A stretch of 64,000 bases of DNA from Oryzias latipes (taxonomy: Eukaryota; Chordata; Actinopteri; Beloniformes; Adrianichthyidae), in contig NC_019867.2 in assembly GCF_002234675.1 (NCBI RefSeq), forward strand, positions 26,215,166 through 26,279,165. Direction: 5' to 3'. How positions within the stretch are numbered: position 1 is the first letter of the stretch; every line of letters starts with the position of its first letter. The position numbers and the translations under genes are program-made. The notes below the pieces were generated by a model. It worked only from the letters and a program-made list of their open reading frames with translations. It was not told the DNA's origin and did not search any database. Shown one piece after another: positions 12,396 to 24,395 of this stretch.

Positions 12396-13696
12396 GTAAA
12401 AATTGTCTTGTTGTAGTTAAGCAGCTTTACTGCCACCTACAGGACAACAGCCACTTTGAAGACTTTCAGTCGGGGTTTAGACCTCACCACAGTACGGAAA
12501 CTGCACTAGTTAGAGTCTCTAATGACTTGTTATTGGCCTCAGAAAAGGGTCTACTTTCTATTCTTGTCCTATTGGACCTCAGTGCAGCCTTTGACACTAT
12601 CGACCACAGCATTTTACTCCATAGACTAGAGCAGGACATAGGGATCAGAGGATCTGCTCTCCAGTGGTTTAAATCCTATCTGTCTGATAGGTATCAGTTC
12701 GTTAATGTAAATGGCCATTCCTCTCAGTGCACTCGAGTCAACTATGGAGTCCCACAGGGCTCAGTCTTGGGACCGATCCTGTTTACGCTTTATATGCTAC
12801 CCCTAGGAAACATAATCAGGAAACACAGCATTAATTTTCATTGTTATGCCGACGATACGCAGTTGTATTTATCCATGAAGCCTGACCAGAATGATCAGAT
12901 AGAGAAACTGAACGCCTGCATCAGAGACATCAAGACCTGGATGACAATTAATTACCTCCTCTTGAACCCAGAAAAAACTGAGGTCATTATACTTGGTCCT
13001 AAAAACCTCAGAGATGCTCTGTCTGCTCAGATAGTCTCCCTGGATGGCATAAGTATAGCCCCCAATTCCACAGTTAGAAACCTTGGGGTTTTACTTGACC
13101 AGGATTTATCATTTAAGGCTCACATATCTCAGGCGTGCAGAACTGCCTTTTTTCACCTGCGGAATATTGCTAAGATCAGAAATATACTTTCTAAGAGTGA
13201 TGCTGAAAAACTCATCCATGCATTTGTTACGTCGAGGCTGGATTACTGTAACTCCTTGTTAGCAGCGTGTCCTAAGAGCTCCTTAAGAAGTCTCCAGCTT
13301 GTTCAGAACGCAGCAGCTAGATTGTTAGCTGGAACTAGCAGAAGAGATCACATCACTCCTGTGTTATTTTCGCTCCATTGGCTCCCAGTTGATTCCAGAA
13401 TCAAGTTCAAGATCCTCCTGTTAACCTATAAGGCCTTACATGGAATGGCCCCGTCCTATATTAAGGACCTCATAGTCCCTTACCATCCAATGAGAACACT
13501 TCGCTCGCAAAATGCGGGACTGCTTGTGGTTCCTAGAATTAGTAAAAGTACGGTTGGAGGTAGAGCGTTTAGCCACCAAGCCCCTGTCTTATGGAATAAA
13601 CTCCCAGCTCATGTAAGAGAGGCCGACTCAGTTTCTACATTCAAAGCTAGACTTAAAACATTCCTCTTTGGACAGGCTTATTGTCAGACTAGTTAG
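12396..13696 (+). pseudogene. L2 LINE reverse transcriptase (truncated, frame open)
   Basis: About 430 codons remain open without a break. The RT motifs are visible in order: [12 protein letters not shown] near the start; catalytic motif A with [12 protein letters not shown] (~12,572-12,607); PQGSVLGP (motif B); YADD (motif C, 12,845-12,856); then the thumb and C-terminal domain with LHWLPV-SRI-FK, and a LWNKLP-HVREADS-FK-RLKT-LF end just before the stop. The catalytic aspartates are all present, so this copy is young in coding terms. It has lost its 5' promoter, apurinic endonuclease domain and the first part of the RT domain, and cannot mobilise itself. The nominal ATG at 12,317 lies in flanking DNA and is not the native start. 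Confidence 0.9.
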
Positions 13697-13803
13697 TATT
13701 CAGAGATTATTTAACTTAATGTTAATTTGTTTAAATTAAACTTAATAATAACTATTTCTTTTAAAAGGCTGCTAGAAGTTGAAGCTGGGGTAACTATGGT
13801 GCA

Positions 13804-13959
13804 CTGGGGTTCTGTCCTCTTTCCTGTTTTTACTTCTACCCTTCCTCTCCTCTATCCTTGATCATAATTTATCATTTAGTTCTGGGGTTCTGTCCTCTTT
13901 CCTGTTTTTACTTCTACCCTTCCTCTCCTCTATTCTTGATCATAATTTATCATTTAGTT
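13804..13959 (+). repeat. 78-bp tandem duplication in the L2 3' UTR
   Basis: Two adjacent copies (13,804-13,881 and 13,882-13,959), starting CTGGGGTTCTGTCC, differ by about one base. The near-identity implies a recent slippage or unequal exchange, or a variant carried by the source element. Confidence 0.85.
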
Positions 13960-14082
13960 CTCCATGCCTCTGTCTGGTGCAGTGCGATTCATGTATTGTC
14001 CCTCTTTTCCTCTCCCCTCCTGGGGAGTGGGAGTGCTTCCAGACTCCAGTTGGCTCATCCGTGCTCCAGTTCCTGACCGTTT

Positions 14083-14224
14083 ACCTCGCCTTTGCTCCTG
14101 CTCCTACACCTGGCTGTGGATCCTGCCTCTGGCTCATCTCTGGCTCGTCTCTGCTCTGTACCTGACTGAGTACCTCGCCTCTGCTCCTGCTCCTACACCT
14201 GGCTGTGGATCCTGTCTCCGGCTC
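14083..14224 (+). repeat. ~89-bp period imperfect duplication in the L2 3' UTR
   Basis: The string ACCTCGCCT-TGCTCCTGCTCC followed by TACACCTGGCTGTGGATCC occurs at 14,083 and again at 14,172. The second copy is shortened on its right. CT-rich, codes for nothing. Confidence 0.75.
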
Positions 14225-14639
14225 GACTCGCGCCTTTGACTGTCCCCACAACCACGGCTGGATGAAGCTCGTCTGCTGGACTTTTATATATGTAGTTGTA
14301 GATTTAGATAAGTTAATTCTTCTCTAAGATTTCTGGTAAATCGCCTGTCCGTCCTGGGGGAGGATCCCTCCTTCATGTGGGCACCCCTGAGGTTTCTTCG
14401 TTTTTTCCGGAATCCGGTTTTTTTGGGAGTTTTTCCTTACCGCGAAGGGGGGTCTAAGGGCAGGGATGCCAGTATAGCTTAGTCAGTTTGTTAGTTCATT
14501 TTAGTATTTTTCTATTGAACTCTTTGTATTCGTGATCCTTTTGAGTTCATGTTTTACTTCGAAGCCCATCGAGACGACTGTTGTTGTGATTTTGGGCTAT
14601 ACAAATAAAATTGAATTGAATTGAATTGAAATTGTACAG

Positions 14640-15590
14640 TTGTTTTGGATATGAGACGACATCATTTGACATGTTAATGACAATGACTGCTTTGCTTAGA
14701 ACATAAATAGCTACTTTCACTGTAGCATAGTGATTTGAGTGTCAACACAATTGCATTTGGAGCATTGCATTTAAGCAAACAATCAGCAGTGCGTTTAAAA
14801 TTAATGATGCTTTACTAGCGATGCAGCAATTCATGCTTTCCACTGTTCCGTTTAAATCTCGAGTTTTTGGAGCATGGTTTTGTTCAATCCCATTTATGAT
14901 TTATGGGTTACAAAACAACACAAAAACAAAAGATTCCGAAGAATCTTCTTTTATTTTCTAATAAGGAAGTAACAGTAAAGCAAAACCCTTCAGTTGACTT
15001 GGACTAAGCCTAGTGTAATGTAATAAAAGAAATGATAGATTCTTCTCAAGTTCAGTGCAACATGAATGTTTGACAGCTTCAATGGAAACATAATGGTATG
15101 CAGTAGGGATGCAACGAGACACTTTCCCCATGATTCAGTTCAATGGTGTAACATAAAATTCAATTTGAAATCGAGAACTTTGGCATCCCTATACTTTACC
15201 TGGGTGATGGTAATCCCCTGACATACAATGAGAAAATGCCCCAGTATAACAGAAGTTGAGTTTTATATCTAAGAATGGACCCGGATATCCACATAGTTTA
15301 CAGAAAAATACCTGTAATTTAAGAGACTCTTTCAAAGTTAACAAATTCATTAAAAATATCTTTTAAAGGAAAAAATCCCCACATAAACTGAAGGAAAGAA
15401 CACAATTTAACATTTTAACAAAAGGGGTTGTTCTAGTTCAAAACTTGGTTTTGCTGTGGTTAACATTGGAACATGAGATACATGACATTAACCGCCCTTA
15501 TCTGGTTTCAAGCCATGCTTCCTGTGAAATTGATGCTGTGTAAGCAGACATCGAGCGAACAGAGGGATTGACCCTTCCTTGAAATGTTCT
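14640..15590. other. Non-coding stretch apart from a mini-MITE
   Basis: No gene. It holds the small hAT-like element listed at 15,102; nothing else recognised. Confidence 0.45.
15102..15195. mobile_element. Small hAT-like MITE (~94 bp)
   Basis: Inverted ends AGTAGGGATGC-AACGAG and CTTTGGCATCCCTATACT bracket ~65 bp of AT-rich DNA. TAGGGATGC termini are a common fish hAT-type non-autonomous signature. A target duplication is not clear. Confidence 0.5.
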
Positions 15591-15661
15591 GACCTTTTTT
15601 AACCTCTGTCTCTGTAACTGTCTCCCTCCACAGGACTGTCTATTCTTTGAGCTTCTTTGAG

Positions 15662-16038
15662 ATGACTCCCTGGAGTTACAGCAGAGTCATGTCCAGGCCT
15701 TGATCAGGATGGGGGCCTCTATTGTTACTCTGTATCGCTGTGTGATTGTATATTGTGTAATTATCTCTGTGTGTGATTTAGGCTGTTGGAGAAAGCCCCT
15801 TCCTGTATGGCGCTGGAGGCTCCTTATAGGGCTGGGTGGCCGGCGGCTCTGCAGACACGCTGTCTCGTTTCAGTTCCACCACAAGGACTTACCATTGTTC
15901 TACATCGCACTCCCTTTGTCCTGTCCAGTCTGCCATCCCCTCTGCTCGCCCTCCAACACCTCCACCCTCTTTTTCCCGCCCCTTGCCCTACAGGTGCAGA
16001 AAATCTGCTGTCCACCAAAAGAGGAAGTGCGGGCCTAG
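15662..16038 (+). other. Unassigned open stretch with strong splice acceptors
   Basis: A frame stays open for ~125 codons, from just after an acceptor-like tract (TCTCCCTCCACAG, ending 15,634) to a stop at 16,036-16,038. A second, very pyrimidine-rich acceptor (CCGCCCCTTGCCCTACAG) lies near its end at ~15,976-15,993. The early peptide (DDSLELQQSHVQALIRMGAS) looks protein-like; the middle looks translated by chance. I do not recognise a family. It may be a decayed or real exon, or retroelement UTR. Not called as a gene. Confidence 0.2.
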
Positions 16039-16039
16039 A

Positions 16040-17280
16040 AACAATAGCAGTCCTTACCTTCTATTTATATACCATATCGTTGTTTTATCTGTGCATTTGA
16101 CTGCCCGTTTTGGGGATTTTACATTAGTTTGCATGGTATTGTTTATGCACTGATGTTTGCACTTTGCTGGACTAAAAAAATCCTGTATCAGCATATAAAC
16201 ATGTACTTGTTGACGGGATTCCCCTTTGGCCAGAGTTTAAGGGACATGTTATATCATAGCACTGGTTGGTGTTTATTATCAACCTTAGATAGAGAACATT
16301 GGCTGTTTTAGTTGTAAGATATTGTGTAAATCATCTACATCTTGTCACAAACATCTGATATTCCAGTAGCATCACCTTATCTGAGTTGAGAGAGAAGAAC
16401 AATACCAACCTCATAACTTGAGCAAATACTGGGAAAAGGTAGGGAAACATTTTAACTAGGTTTCCAGCTGTAGATGGGAAGTACAAATAAAGTAAAGAAT
16501 AATGAAACAAACAGATGATGTTGCAGTGCAGGGACACTTCTTTCTTTTTTTGGTGAAGTGTGGCGGTTTTCTGAAGAATCCTTGAGTGCTCTTACTGCAC
16601 TTACAAGAAACTGCAGATCAAAGTACTCAGTTAATGTGAGAGAATGGAAACGTAACAGCAGTGAGTGCAGCAAAGCGACCATAAAAGACAGTTTTTGAAC
16701 TTTTGACTGTAAATGACTGATAATGGAATGCAGCTTTTCTACAGCAACTCCACTCACAGCAGGCAGACAGTTATTAACTCAAGGATTCAATTTATTAAAA
16801 AGTGTTTTCATTTTTCTTTCACTGAATTCTTCTTGTTTAAATTATCACATTCCAACATATAGGTCTGCATTTACTTAAACTGAAGATCATAACAGTGCAT
16901 GTTGGGAATAATGCATTAAAAAATGAAGCCCGAAACGTGTGCCTTTAACATGTGTTTGAATTTGTGCAGCTGACCAAAATACAAAAATCATAGTGTTTCA
17001 TGAGGATGAATGCTGTTTATAAACAATCCAGTCTTACAGTAAGAAAGTATTTTAATATACACAAAAGAAATAAAAACTTTAGGATGTCCCACAAAGTAAT
17101 CAGGAAGAAAAATACAGTTTATTCTTCTATAGATTCATCTCAAATGTCAGAAAAAAGTTGCATGTCAACTTGGTTTTCAAACAGTTCAAGTTCTTTAATC
17201 TGAAATCTAAAAGATGTCAAATCAGTGGCTTTTCATCCAAATAAACAATTGTTGGAAAACATCTTAAAAGACTACATTAC
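16040..17280. other. Non-coding stretch, nothing recognised
   Basis: AT-rich with chance frames only. Confidence 0.4.
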
Positions 17281-17281
17281 T

Positions 17282-17490
17282 ATGAACCTGACCAAAGCCA
17301 CCTCCATCCATTCATCCATCCATCCATCCATCCATGCATGCATCCATGCATCCATCATCTTCAGAAACCTCTGATTCCCTTTAGATGTTATGGGGCTGCT
17401 GGAGCTACTGTTGGGCAAAGGTGGAATACACCCTGAACAGGTTGCCAGTCTGTTGCAGGGCCACACACACTCACATGCAACCTGCAGAAT
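17282..17490 (-). repeat. SINE-like repeat copy with (ATCC)n end, minus strand
   Basis: In reverse complement it shows the family's GTGGCCCTGCAACAGACTGG and CCTG-CAGG-TGTA words and ends in a CATC/ATCC-rich simple repeat (17,305-17,355), matching the 3' organisation (GGATGGAT) seen in other copies. Partial; the 5' box region is missing. Confidence 0.6.
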
Positions 17491-17499
17491 CAATGCCAG

Positions 17500-19615
17500 T
17501 TCAATTTGACAAAGTCCTGTAAAGTGTTTTAATCACGAAAAGTAAGAACAAATGCATCAATCCTTTTAATCAAAAAACATTTGAAATTTTACTTACTGCT
17601 TGTTATTACAGTCAGCTGAGCTGCATCCTCTGTTTATCACTCATCTTACTTCTTTATCTTGCTATGGTTTAACAGAATGTCCTGCTCTATTGTTGCTTAG
17701 TACAATTTAGATCTTCCTCAAAATGTCATCCCAGAATGAAAAAAAAAAGCAAAAAATTTAAGAAATAGGGGTTTTATGCTTTAGGTCAGTTCTGAATACT
17801 TAGACCGTGAACTACATTAATCTGAGGAAGATGATGACCTGGCATTTTTACGCTCGGCTCTGCATTGTAACAAATAAGAGGGGAGGGGAAGCCAGTTTTA
17901 GTACTTTAGTAGTTTTAATATATATGGGAATATTCAACAACCAAAATAGAAAGCATGAAGCTATGCTGTTGCATGAGTGTCTGGGAATTTACATGTATGT
18001 TTGCAATTGAAGCAGAACAAACTGAAGCCCAAACAGACGACCAAATGCTGCAGAGCGGAAAAACCACAGCGCTGCAGCAACGAATCTGGACCTGGCAGGA
18101 AGCCCAGGAGAAAGAGTCCCTCTCCAGAGCTGCAGATCTTTCATCTCCGTTGATTTCCAAGTGCCCTCACCTGTGCAGGAGGAGGAGTAAAAGGGGAAAA
18201 GACCTCAGAAACTCACCCATGGAGCCCAGGGCCGTAACAGCACGGACATGAAAAACTCAGATTTTTTAATTTGTTTGCAGATTTAAAAAAAGAGATAAAA
18301 AATCAAACAAGTCAAAGTTTAGACTGTGCAGGCCTCATTTAAAACAATATGTAATACACCAGCTATGGACTTTTTAACTATTGCAACATCTCACTAGGGA
18401 AAAAAGGATATATAGTCAGCTGGTCACAACTTCATGGGGCCACACAAACTCACCTTTTCAGAGTGTGTGGGGGGCACCATACCCTCCATGCTGAGTTTTA
18501 TTGCTTTATCTGTTGGGTTCCATGGATGTGGAACCAAGATAAGAGCAAACTCAGGAAGAAGTTAAATAAGATGACTTAAAATCCTGACGCTTTTGCTTGG
18601 CTGCAGCAGGTTTTGGGTCTGAAACATGCAAGATCATGAGCTAAATGTTGTCCTGTGATGTGATGACAGACAATGACTGACTGTCAGGGTAGTACACGTT
18701 GAGGTGTGGATTAAACGCAGCTCAGTCCAGGTGAAGAGGATGAGGCTGATTAAGGACACGGCTGCACCATGAAACCATGACAGAAGCACTCAATAATTAG
18801 CTTCTGCTCATTTAACCGCACACCTGATCAGTTTATGATGAGTGCTCCAAGTGTCTCACACTTTTACCAAATAAACACTCTTGTTGTCTAGGATGAGGCG
18901 ATCTTTTTGCATGAAATAGGTAATGGGGACATAAAATTGTGCCTAGAAAAATGTTTGTTTTCACCATGAGAGAATGACAACAACAATAGTTCACATCTCT
19001 AAATACACAAATGTACGCAACATCTGTTGGCGGCTACAGGAACTTGATGGAGAAAAAGGAAACAGATAAGGCTTGATTGCTCTGTCGTGAATCTGTATCA
19101 AAGCGGGCAAACGTCAGGCTTTGCGCTTCCCAGTGAACGGATATGTAGTTCATCTGCCACTAACACGCTTGATGTGAGCTCCGCTCACGTCCACACTCTT
19201 AAACACCTGAAAATGCATTAAACAGGTGCTGCGGTCAGTTCATCAAATTGTCAAAACGTTCAATTGTTTGGCCAGTGGATAATTACTCTTTGTTCAAGTG
19301 TTATGTATGACTTACAGACCTTTATGTGTTTGAGAGGGATTTAACAAGTCTGCTGTGCTATATTTGGCTTATACCCTTTTTGATGGAGTCTGCTCTCTCA
19401 GTAATCTTTGTTTAAGGCCTTTAAGGTCTGACAAATTCTGTTAATCTTATATTTATTAGTTTGTAAGTAACTAGCAGTGGCCTAAGAATTAAAATAAATG
19501 TAAAAGGGTCTGGATCCTCTAAGGTTTAGGAATTAGACGTTTTTGGATGCCTTTCATGGTCAGTGGTTCCGGATGCCATAGTCCTTCTCCAACTGTTGCC
19601 TTTTATGATTTGGCA
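17500..19615. other. Non-coding stretch, nothing recognised
   Basis: An open frame at 17,955-18,251 (+, 98 codons) is GC-richer but matches no family I know and has no supporting context. No repeats with definable ends. Confidence 0.35.
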
Positions 19616-19617
19616 TG

Positions 19618-19945
19618 CGTGTAGCACGGTGGCGCAGTGGTTAGAGCTTTCCTCACAGTGAGAAGACCCCGGTTGAGATCCTGGCTGGGACCTTTCTGTA
19701 TGGAGTTTGCATATTTTCCTTAGGGGCCTTTTCAGAGAATTCTGGATACCTCCCACAGTCCAAAAATAAAAACATGCTTCATTGCTGAATTGGGTGTGAA
19801 TGTGAATATGGGTGCCTGTGTGGCCCTGCAACAGACTAGCGATCTTTTCGGGGCATATCACACTTTTGCCCAACAGTGGGTTGGTTGGCTCCAGCAGCCT
19901 TGTGACCCCAAAAGGAATGAAGTGACTTTGGAAGACGGATGGATT
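19618..19945 (+). repeat. SINE-like repeat, most complete copy
   Basis: Starts GTAGCACGGTGGCGCAGTGG. The TGGCGCAGTGG at 19,630-19,640 matches the tRNA-type RNA polymerase III A box (TRGCNNAGTGG). The expected B box region (GGTTGAGATCCT, ~19,672) is a decayed GGTTCGANTCC. The body contains GGAGTTTGCAT, CCTCCCACAGTCC, AACATGCTTCAT, TGTGGCCCTGCAACAGACT and GGCTCCAGCAGCC, and ends at GATGGAT. This is a multi-copy family: others in the window are at 17.3, 30.4, 33.6, 45.6 and 56.6 kb. Whether it is a true SINE or the conserved tail of another element cannot be decided here. Confidence 0.75.
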
Positions 19946-20895
19946 TTGTTCTCAGTTAGGACAAAAAAATACTTAAAAAAATGACAAAGCAGCAATAATA
20001 TTTTTGGTACTTTACAAAACAAATATTCAACAATTGGTGGATGTTAACTGTTCATCTTATAGGTTACATCATGAACATTTATGTCAGATTCACAGAGCTT
20101 GCATTACTTTAGACCAATCCAAAAAGGAAGCAAGATTCCAAGTGTTGGTTCCATTATGACTAGAAAAAGTTAAAAGCATTCAAACTGGTTTACCCCCTTT
20201 GAAGTGAATGACTTTAACCCTTCCAAAAGTTTAACAGTGTTTTTGCCCCTTCTTCTAGTCTTAGGTGTCTGCAGAAACTGCATCTATCGTGGTCTACCAT
20301 CAATTTCACTTTGGAAAAAAAAAGTAAGAAGTAAGAAGTTGTGCAGTGACTCCATGAGGATGCTTCCTAATAATTGGTTCCCATGTCGGCTCAGTGCAGG
20401 GATGATGAAGGGTTTTTTAGCAAAACTGTAAAGCCAGGTGTTTGGAGTATGCCTGGCTGGAAGATAAAGTTATCTAACTGTTCTGGTTCAGGGCCTCAGT
20501 GGCTTTAAATAATCCGCTGCTAGTCATTCATAAATTATACCTAATCATTGATAAACGTTGGTGTTTTGACCATCTCCTGTAGGTTCACGTCCAATAAACT
20601 TTGCAGGTTTTAGACCTGTTCGATCCAGCTGAAGGCGGTGAAGAAGCAGGTAAACATTGACTGCTTTTTTCAAAATATGTCTGACTAAAACAAGTGCGAT
20701 CACCGCAGTGTGACGGTTTCTTGGCTGCTTCAGGGGGGCAAAGGTCATCCACATTCAAAACAGGCGCCTGACTTTAGCCTTCATTCACCAAAATGAGGCA
20801 CTGGAGATGATGGAAATTTAACTTCTTTTCGGTGTTGCTTTTTGAAAATTCCTCTGAAAAGATGTCAAACGTGTTAAGCTTTAGCTATTTTATCC
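19946..20895. other. Non-coding stretch, nothing recognised
   Basis: No element or gene discerned. Confidence 0.4.
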
Positions 20896-20897
20896 CT

Positions 20898-21245
20898 TTA
20901 ACACCAGAGATGTTGCCAGCAGCACCTAAATAACACACACTCTTTGACATATCGTAACTCTCGTAAACATGAATCAGCTGATTCTGACGTGGAGAAAAGC
21001 AGCTTTTTATTTTTATTTCGGCTGTGCAAAATATCACTAACATAAAGTGTTCCATAACGGTGCACAGCCACTTTTCTCCACGACAGACTCAGCTGGCTTA
21101 CATTAATCGCCTAAACACTTTGCTATTATAAAGTGTAAGTATAAGGTTAATTTTCTCCGCTTCAGAATCCGCTGGATTTACTTAAACGGTGAAGAGTTAC
21201 GGTAGTCAAAAGAATGTAAACACTGGAACGAAAGCACCAGTGTTA
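20898..21245. mobile_element. Fold-back MITE (~350 bp)
   Basis: Starts TTAACACCAGAGATG and ends with the inverse ACCAGTGTTAA. Internally, a CAGCTGATTCTGACGTGGAG-like module recurs in direct and inverted form (near 20,975, 21,075-21,090 and 21,150-21,175), so the strand can fold on itself repeatedly. No coding capacity. It resembles common palindromic fish MITEs. Confidence 0.6.
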
Positions 21246-21249
21246 AAAA

Positions 21250-22890
21250 AATAAAATAAAATAATAAAAAAAAAATTGTAAAATTCAAGAGAAAGTCAAC
21301 AGCTTATTCTGTTCTGTTTGCACAAATGAAAAAGTAAAAATGAAATTGCAATGTGACACATTTTACAAATAAGTTGTGACTAATTGTAGACAAAAGCAAA
21401 GGAATTACACTTTTCACAGTTATCTTTAAAACCATTTGCTTTATATTTCTCTTTAAAATGAATTGCTGGTTTGTCAATTTACTTAGAATTTTGTGCCACT
21501 ATCTCTTCACTAGCTGTCTGGACCAATATGGACAGACATGAGGCCTAAAGGGTTAACAGCTTCCAGCCAAAAATAAATAATTTTGTATTTGATAGTCATT
21601 TACAGCTAAATCAATTCAGAAAACTGTGTGTATCTCGTAAGCTATAGTGTCAATTTGACGACCATACAGCTTGTGTTTTTCATAAATATAAACTTGCATC
21701 AAACTCCTCCCAACTATGTCTGCCCGTATGCATGAATGTGCTGGACTGAAACTGGTCTTAAAGCTGTCCAGATTAACACTGTTGGTCAAATCTAAGGGAG
21801 CTGGGAAGATCACATGACTGTGTTTCCCAGGCAGCTGGTCACCTGCAGTAAAGCTTTGTGGCATCAGCTGTCAGCCAGCCAACAAAGAAACGCTGCACCG
21901 CACACAGGGGCAGCCTGCACTGAGCGGGCGGAGGTCTTCTTTCTGTGCCAAGCTACTGAAAATACCTAAAAATGACATAAGGTAGAGTCATTTCTGAGTT
22001 TGTTGTTTTCCACATGGTTACAAACCAGAGAAGAAACATGGACTTGTTCAGAAAACACAAAACACACCACCGGAGATTGCTATGACTCATCAAAATACCT
22101 TTGCTGACACAGCTTTAGATGTAAGGACGTTTCTTTTGGAGCATATTGCTCTCGGGTCGCTGACCTCTCTATGTGCTGAAGATGTCACAGGTGTGATAAT
22201 CAGCTGAGAGCCCGCTCGCCAGAGCGTGGAGCAAAACACAGTGAGTTTACGAGTGACTGACGCATGCAAGGTAAAGCCGGAGTTTACCTTCTTTGTGTTC
22301 CTTTGGCTGCCTGCAGTTAGTGAGCGCTGAGACAAGATGGATGAGATTACTGCCTGCATTCACGTGGAAATGAAAACTGGTTCTAACCTGATCCCACTGT
22401 TTCTTTAGTCCAAGCTCTTGTATCCAGCCTCAGTAATATTTGTTTTCACTGTAAATGATCTGTGCACAGACCACGGCACTGACGCCCCAGTCACATCTTC
22501 AGTCATTTTCCCTGCTGTGTTTTCTCACTAGATGAGTTTGTCTTAGTTCATTTTTGCTAAACCTAAATGTATTTCGGTGTCAGAAAACAGAGAGGAAAGG
22601 TTACATTTCTGGATCCGTCTGTGCCTGTTTTTTTTTCTTTGCAGTTATCCACCGTACAACAATAGTAAGTGACGTCAGTGAGGTGTTCAGGGAAAGTTTG
22701 ATACCACTGAAACTGATTGGTATTAGGATGCAGACAGATTCAGGGACAAGGAAGTGTCTAGAAAAACAATTACAAATCCAATGTGGAGAGCTCCCTCTGG
22801 TGTTACATATTGGTCTGACAATTTGGCCCAAAAGCCTCATTTGGAAAATGTTTTCAGTGAATTACAGCGACAAAGGCACAAGGAAAAAGA
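21250..22890. other. Non-coding stretch, nothing recognised
   Basis: No supported gene or element. Confidence 0.4.
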
Positions 22891-23197
22891 TACACACACA
22901 GTGGGGAAACAAAAGCTTTATTAGTCACAGTTTCTGCAAGTTGTCCCGGTTAAAAAAAATGAGAAAGGTCTATGTCCATCATATGTATGCTTTGACTGTG
23001 AGAGATAGAATGTTAAAATATACAAAAATAAATAATAAACAGTTTTTGTATGATTTTTACATAATTTATTTGTATAATGGTGCAGTAAAAAGTATTTAGC
23101 TCCTGCAAACAAGCAAGAATTCTGTTTCATCACACATCTGTTAATTATTTTAGACGATCTATCCTCCACCCAAACAGTCAGATTCAACTTCTCCGCC

Positions 23198-23990
23198 ATG
23201 ACCAAGACCAAGGAGCTGTCAAAGGACACCAGGGACACGATTGTAGATCTGAACAAGACTGGGATGAACCAATCTACAACAAACAAGTAGCTTGACTAGA
23301 AGAGACCAACTGCTGAAGCAATTATTTGAAAACATGAAAACGCAAGATCACTCTCCCTCCACCTGGAGCTCCATGCAAGTTTCACCTAGTGGGTATCAAA
23401 TGATTTTGAGAACAGTGAGGTAACAGCCCAGAATTTTAGGAGGGGACTAGTCAATGACCTGGAGAGAGCTGGGATCATATTAACCCTTGTGCTCACCTAT
23501 GACCCCACCCTTACATTGACGTGTTCTCCCTAACATGACAAAGGTGGATAAAGGTGAAGAGGATTCCATGTAATCCATGGACACCAGTGAAGATCACAAA
23601 TCATTGAAGAAAAAAGGTTCAGAGCACTGTCTAGTGGGTCTAGATGACCCAACTCCCAATGTCAAAGTGTCTAGCATAACACAAGGGTTACAAAAGGTTA
23701 CTATAGAAACACAAGATGACGTTATGGATTAGGATCACACAGTACTTCAAAGGTCCCCTCGCTTCACATGTCCAGGTCTGTCTAAAGATTGTCAGAATCC
23801 ATCTGGATGATCCAGAAGAGAACGGGAAGAATGGTGCATGGTCAGATTAGACCAAAATGAACTCTTTGGAATAAATGCCGCTTGCCATATCAAGTGGAAG
23901 AATGCTGAGCTGTAACATACCCATTGTGAAGCATGGGAGTGGAAACATCATGCTTTGGGCTGCTTTGCTCCAAAGATGAGGGGACAACTG
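23198..23990 (+). pseudogene. Tc1-family transposase remnant
   Basis: An ATG at 23,198 opens MTKTKELSKDTRD-IVDLNK-GM, the N-terminal helix-turn-helix start typical of fish Tc1 transposases. The frame breaks after ~31 codons. Downstream pieces are still legible in changing frames: RGLVNDLERAG before the MITE, then QNELFGINA near 23,865-23,880 and KHGSGNIM-type text near 23,930-23,960, corresponding to the DET and HGGG-NIMLWGCF regions. The catalytic triad is not preserved and several stops and frameshifts are present, so it is inactive. Confidence 0.8.
23484..23687 (+). mobile_element. Palindromic-ended MITE, copy 2 (204 bp)
   Basis: Collinear with copy 1 at 12,092-12,296. It interrupts the Tc1-like transposase remnant, so it is younger than that element. 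The flanks are TTAA on the left and TTAC on the right; joining them restores a plausible uninterrupted Tc1 sequence with one 4-base target. Confidence 0.85.
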
Positions 23991-24302
23991 GTCCACATCA
24001 AGGAAAGGATGGTGAGATGAATAGTGAGACTTGGGGCAATTGACTATTTCTATTACCCCCTACCTGTTAATGATTACCTGGATCAGGCGTGTTTTGCCAA
24101 TAAGAGGCTACAAAGGCAGGTTGGTTGGAAAACATTTCTAACATATGCCTTTGACACCTGTGAACTACAGTGTGTCCAAACCTGATTAAAAACTTAGAGG
24201 AAAAATTTGATCTCTGTCAGTGAAACCAGGTTTACATTACAAAGCATTGAGGTAAACTTTTGTTAATGACCAAATGATTATTTTATGCACTAACATAAGC
24301 AC

Positions 24303-24316
24303 TAATAATATATATA

Positions 24317-24391
<75 letters not shown>
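24303..24391. repeat. (TA)n microsatellite
   Basis: About 85 bp of almost pure TA, directly abutting the 5' end of the R4-like LINE. It creates spurious Tyr-Ile repeat frames. Confidence 0.95.
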
Positions 24392-24392
<1 letters not shown>

Positions 24393-24395
24393 CAC

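Larger units (their letters stand above)
12396..14630 (+). mobile_element. L2-type LINE, 5'-truncated, 3' end complete
   Basis: The element starts within the reverse transcriptase domain, with no endonuclease portion, and runs through a ~930 bp 3' UTR to a TTTTGGGCTATACAAATAAA end (AATAAA at 14604-14609) followed by a (GAATT)n tail at ~14611-14630. That tail is characteristic of teleost L2 elements. The UTR contains two internal tandem duplications (78 bp and ~89 bp periods). It was inserted by target-primed reverse transcription, with 5' truncation at ~12,396; the exact 5' junction is uncertain. Confidence 0.9.
22893..24290 (+). mobile_element. Tc1-like DNA transposon, decayed, with nested MITE
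   Basis: The left end carries CACACACAGTGGGGAAAC with the familiar following Tc1-type inverted-repeat text (a GTATTTAG-like block near 23,090). The right end carries the inverse block (AACTTTTGTTAATGACCAAATG near 24,256-24,277), after which the terminal bases are lost. Between them is a broken transposase on the + strand. The element is interrupted at 23,484-23,687 by MITE copy 2. Confidence 0.8.

Noticed and set aside
13858..14239. Open frames after the L2 RT stop
   Set aside because: They lie in the LINE 3' UTR and are made by its CT-rich tandem duplications.
17955..18251. 98-codon + strand frame, Gln/Glu-rich
   Set aside because: No recognisable domain and no context; too little to call.
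22554..23099. 181-codon + strand frame
   Set aside because: It crosses the left inverted-repeat region of the Tc1-like element and has no protein family character; chance frame.
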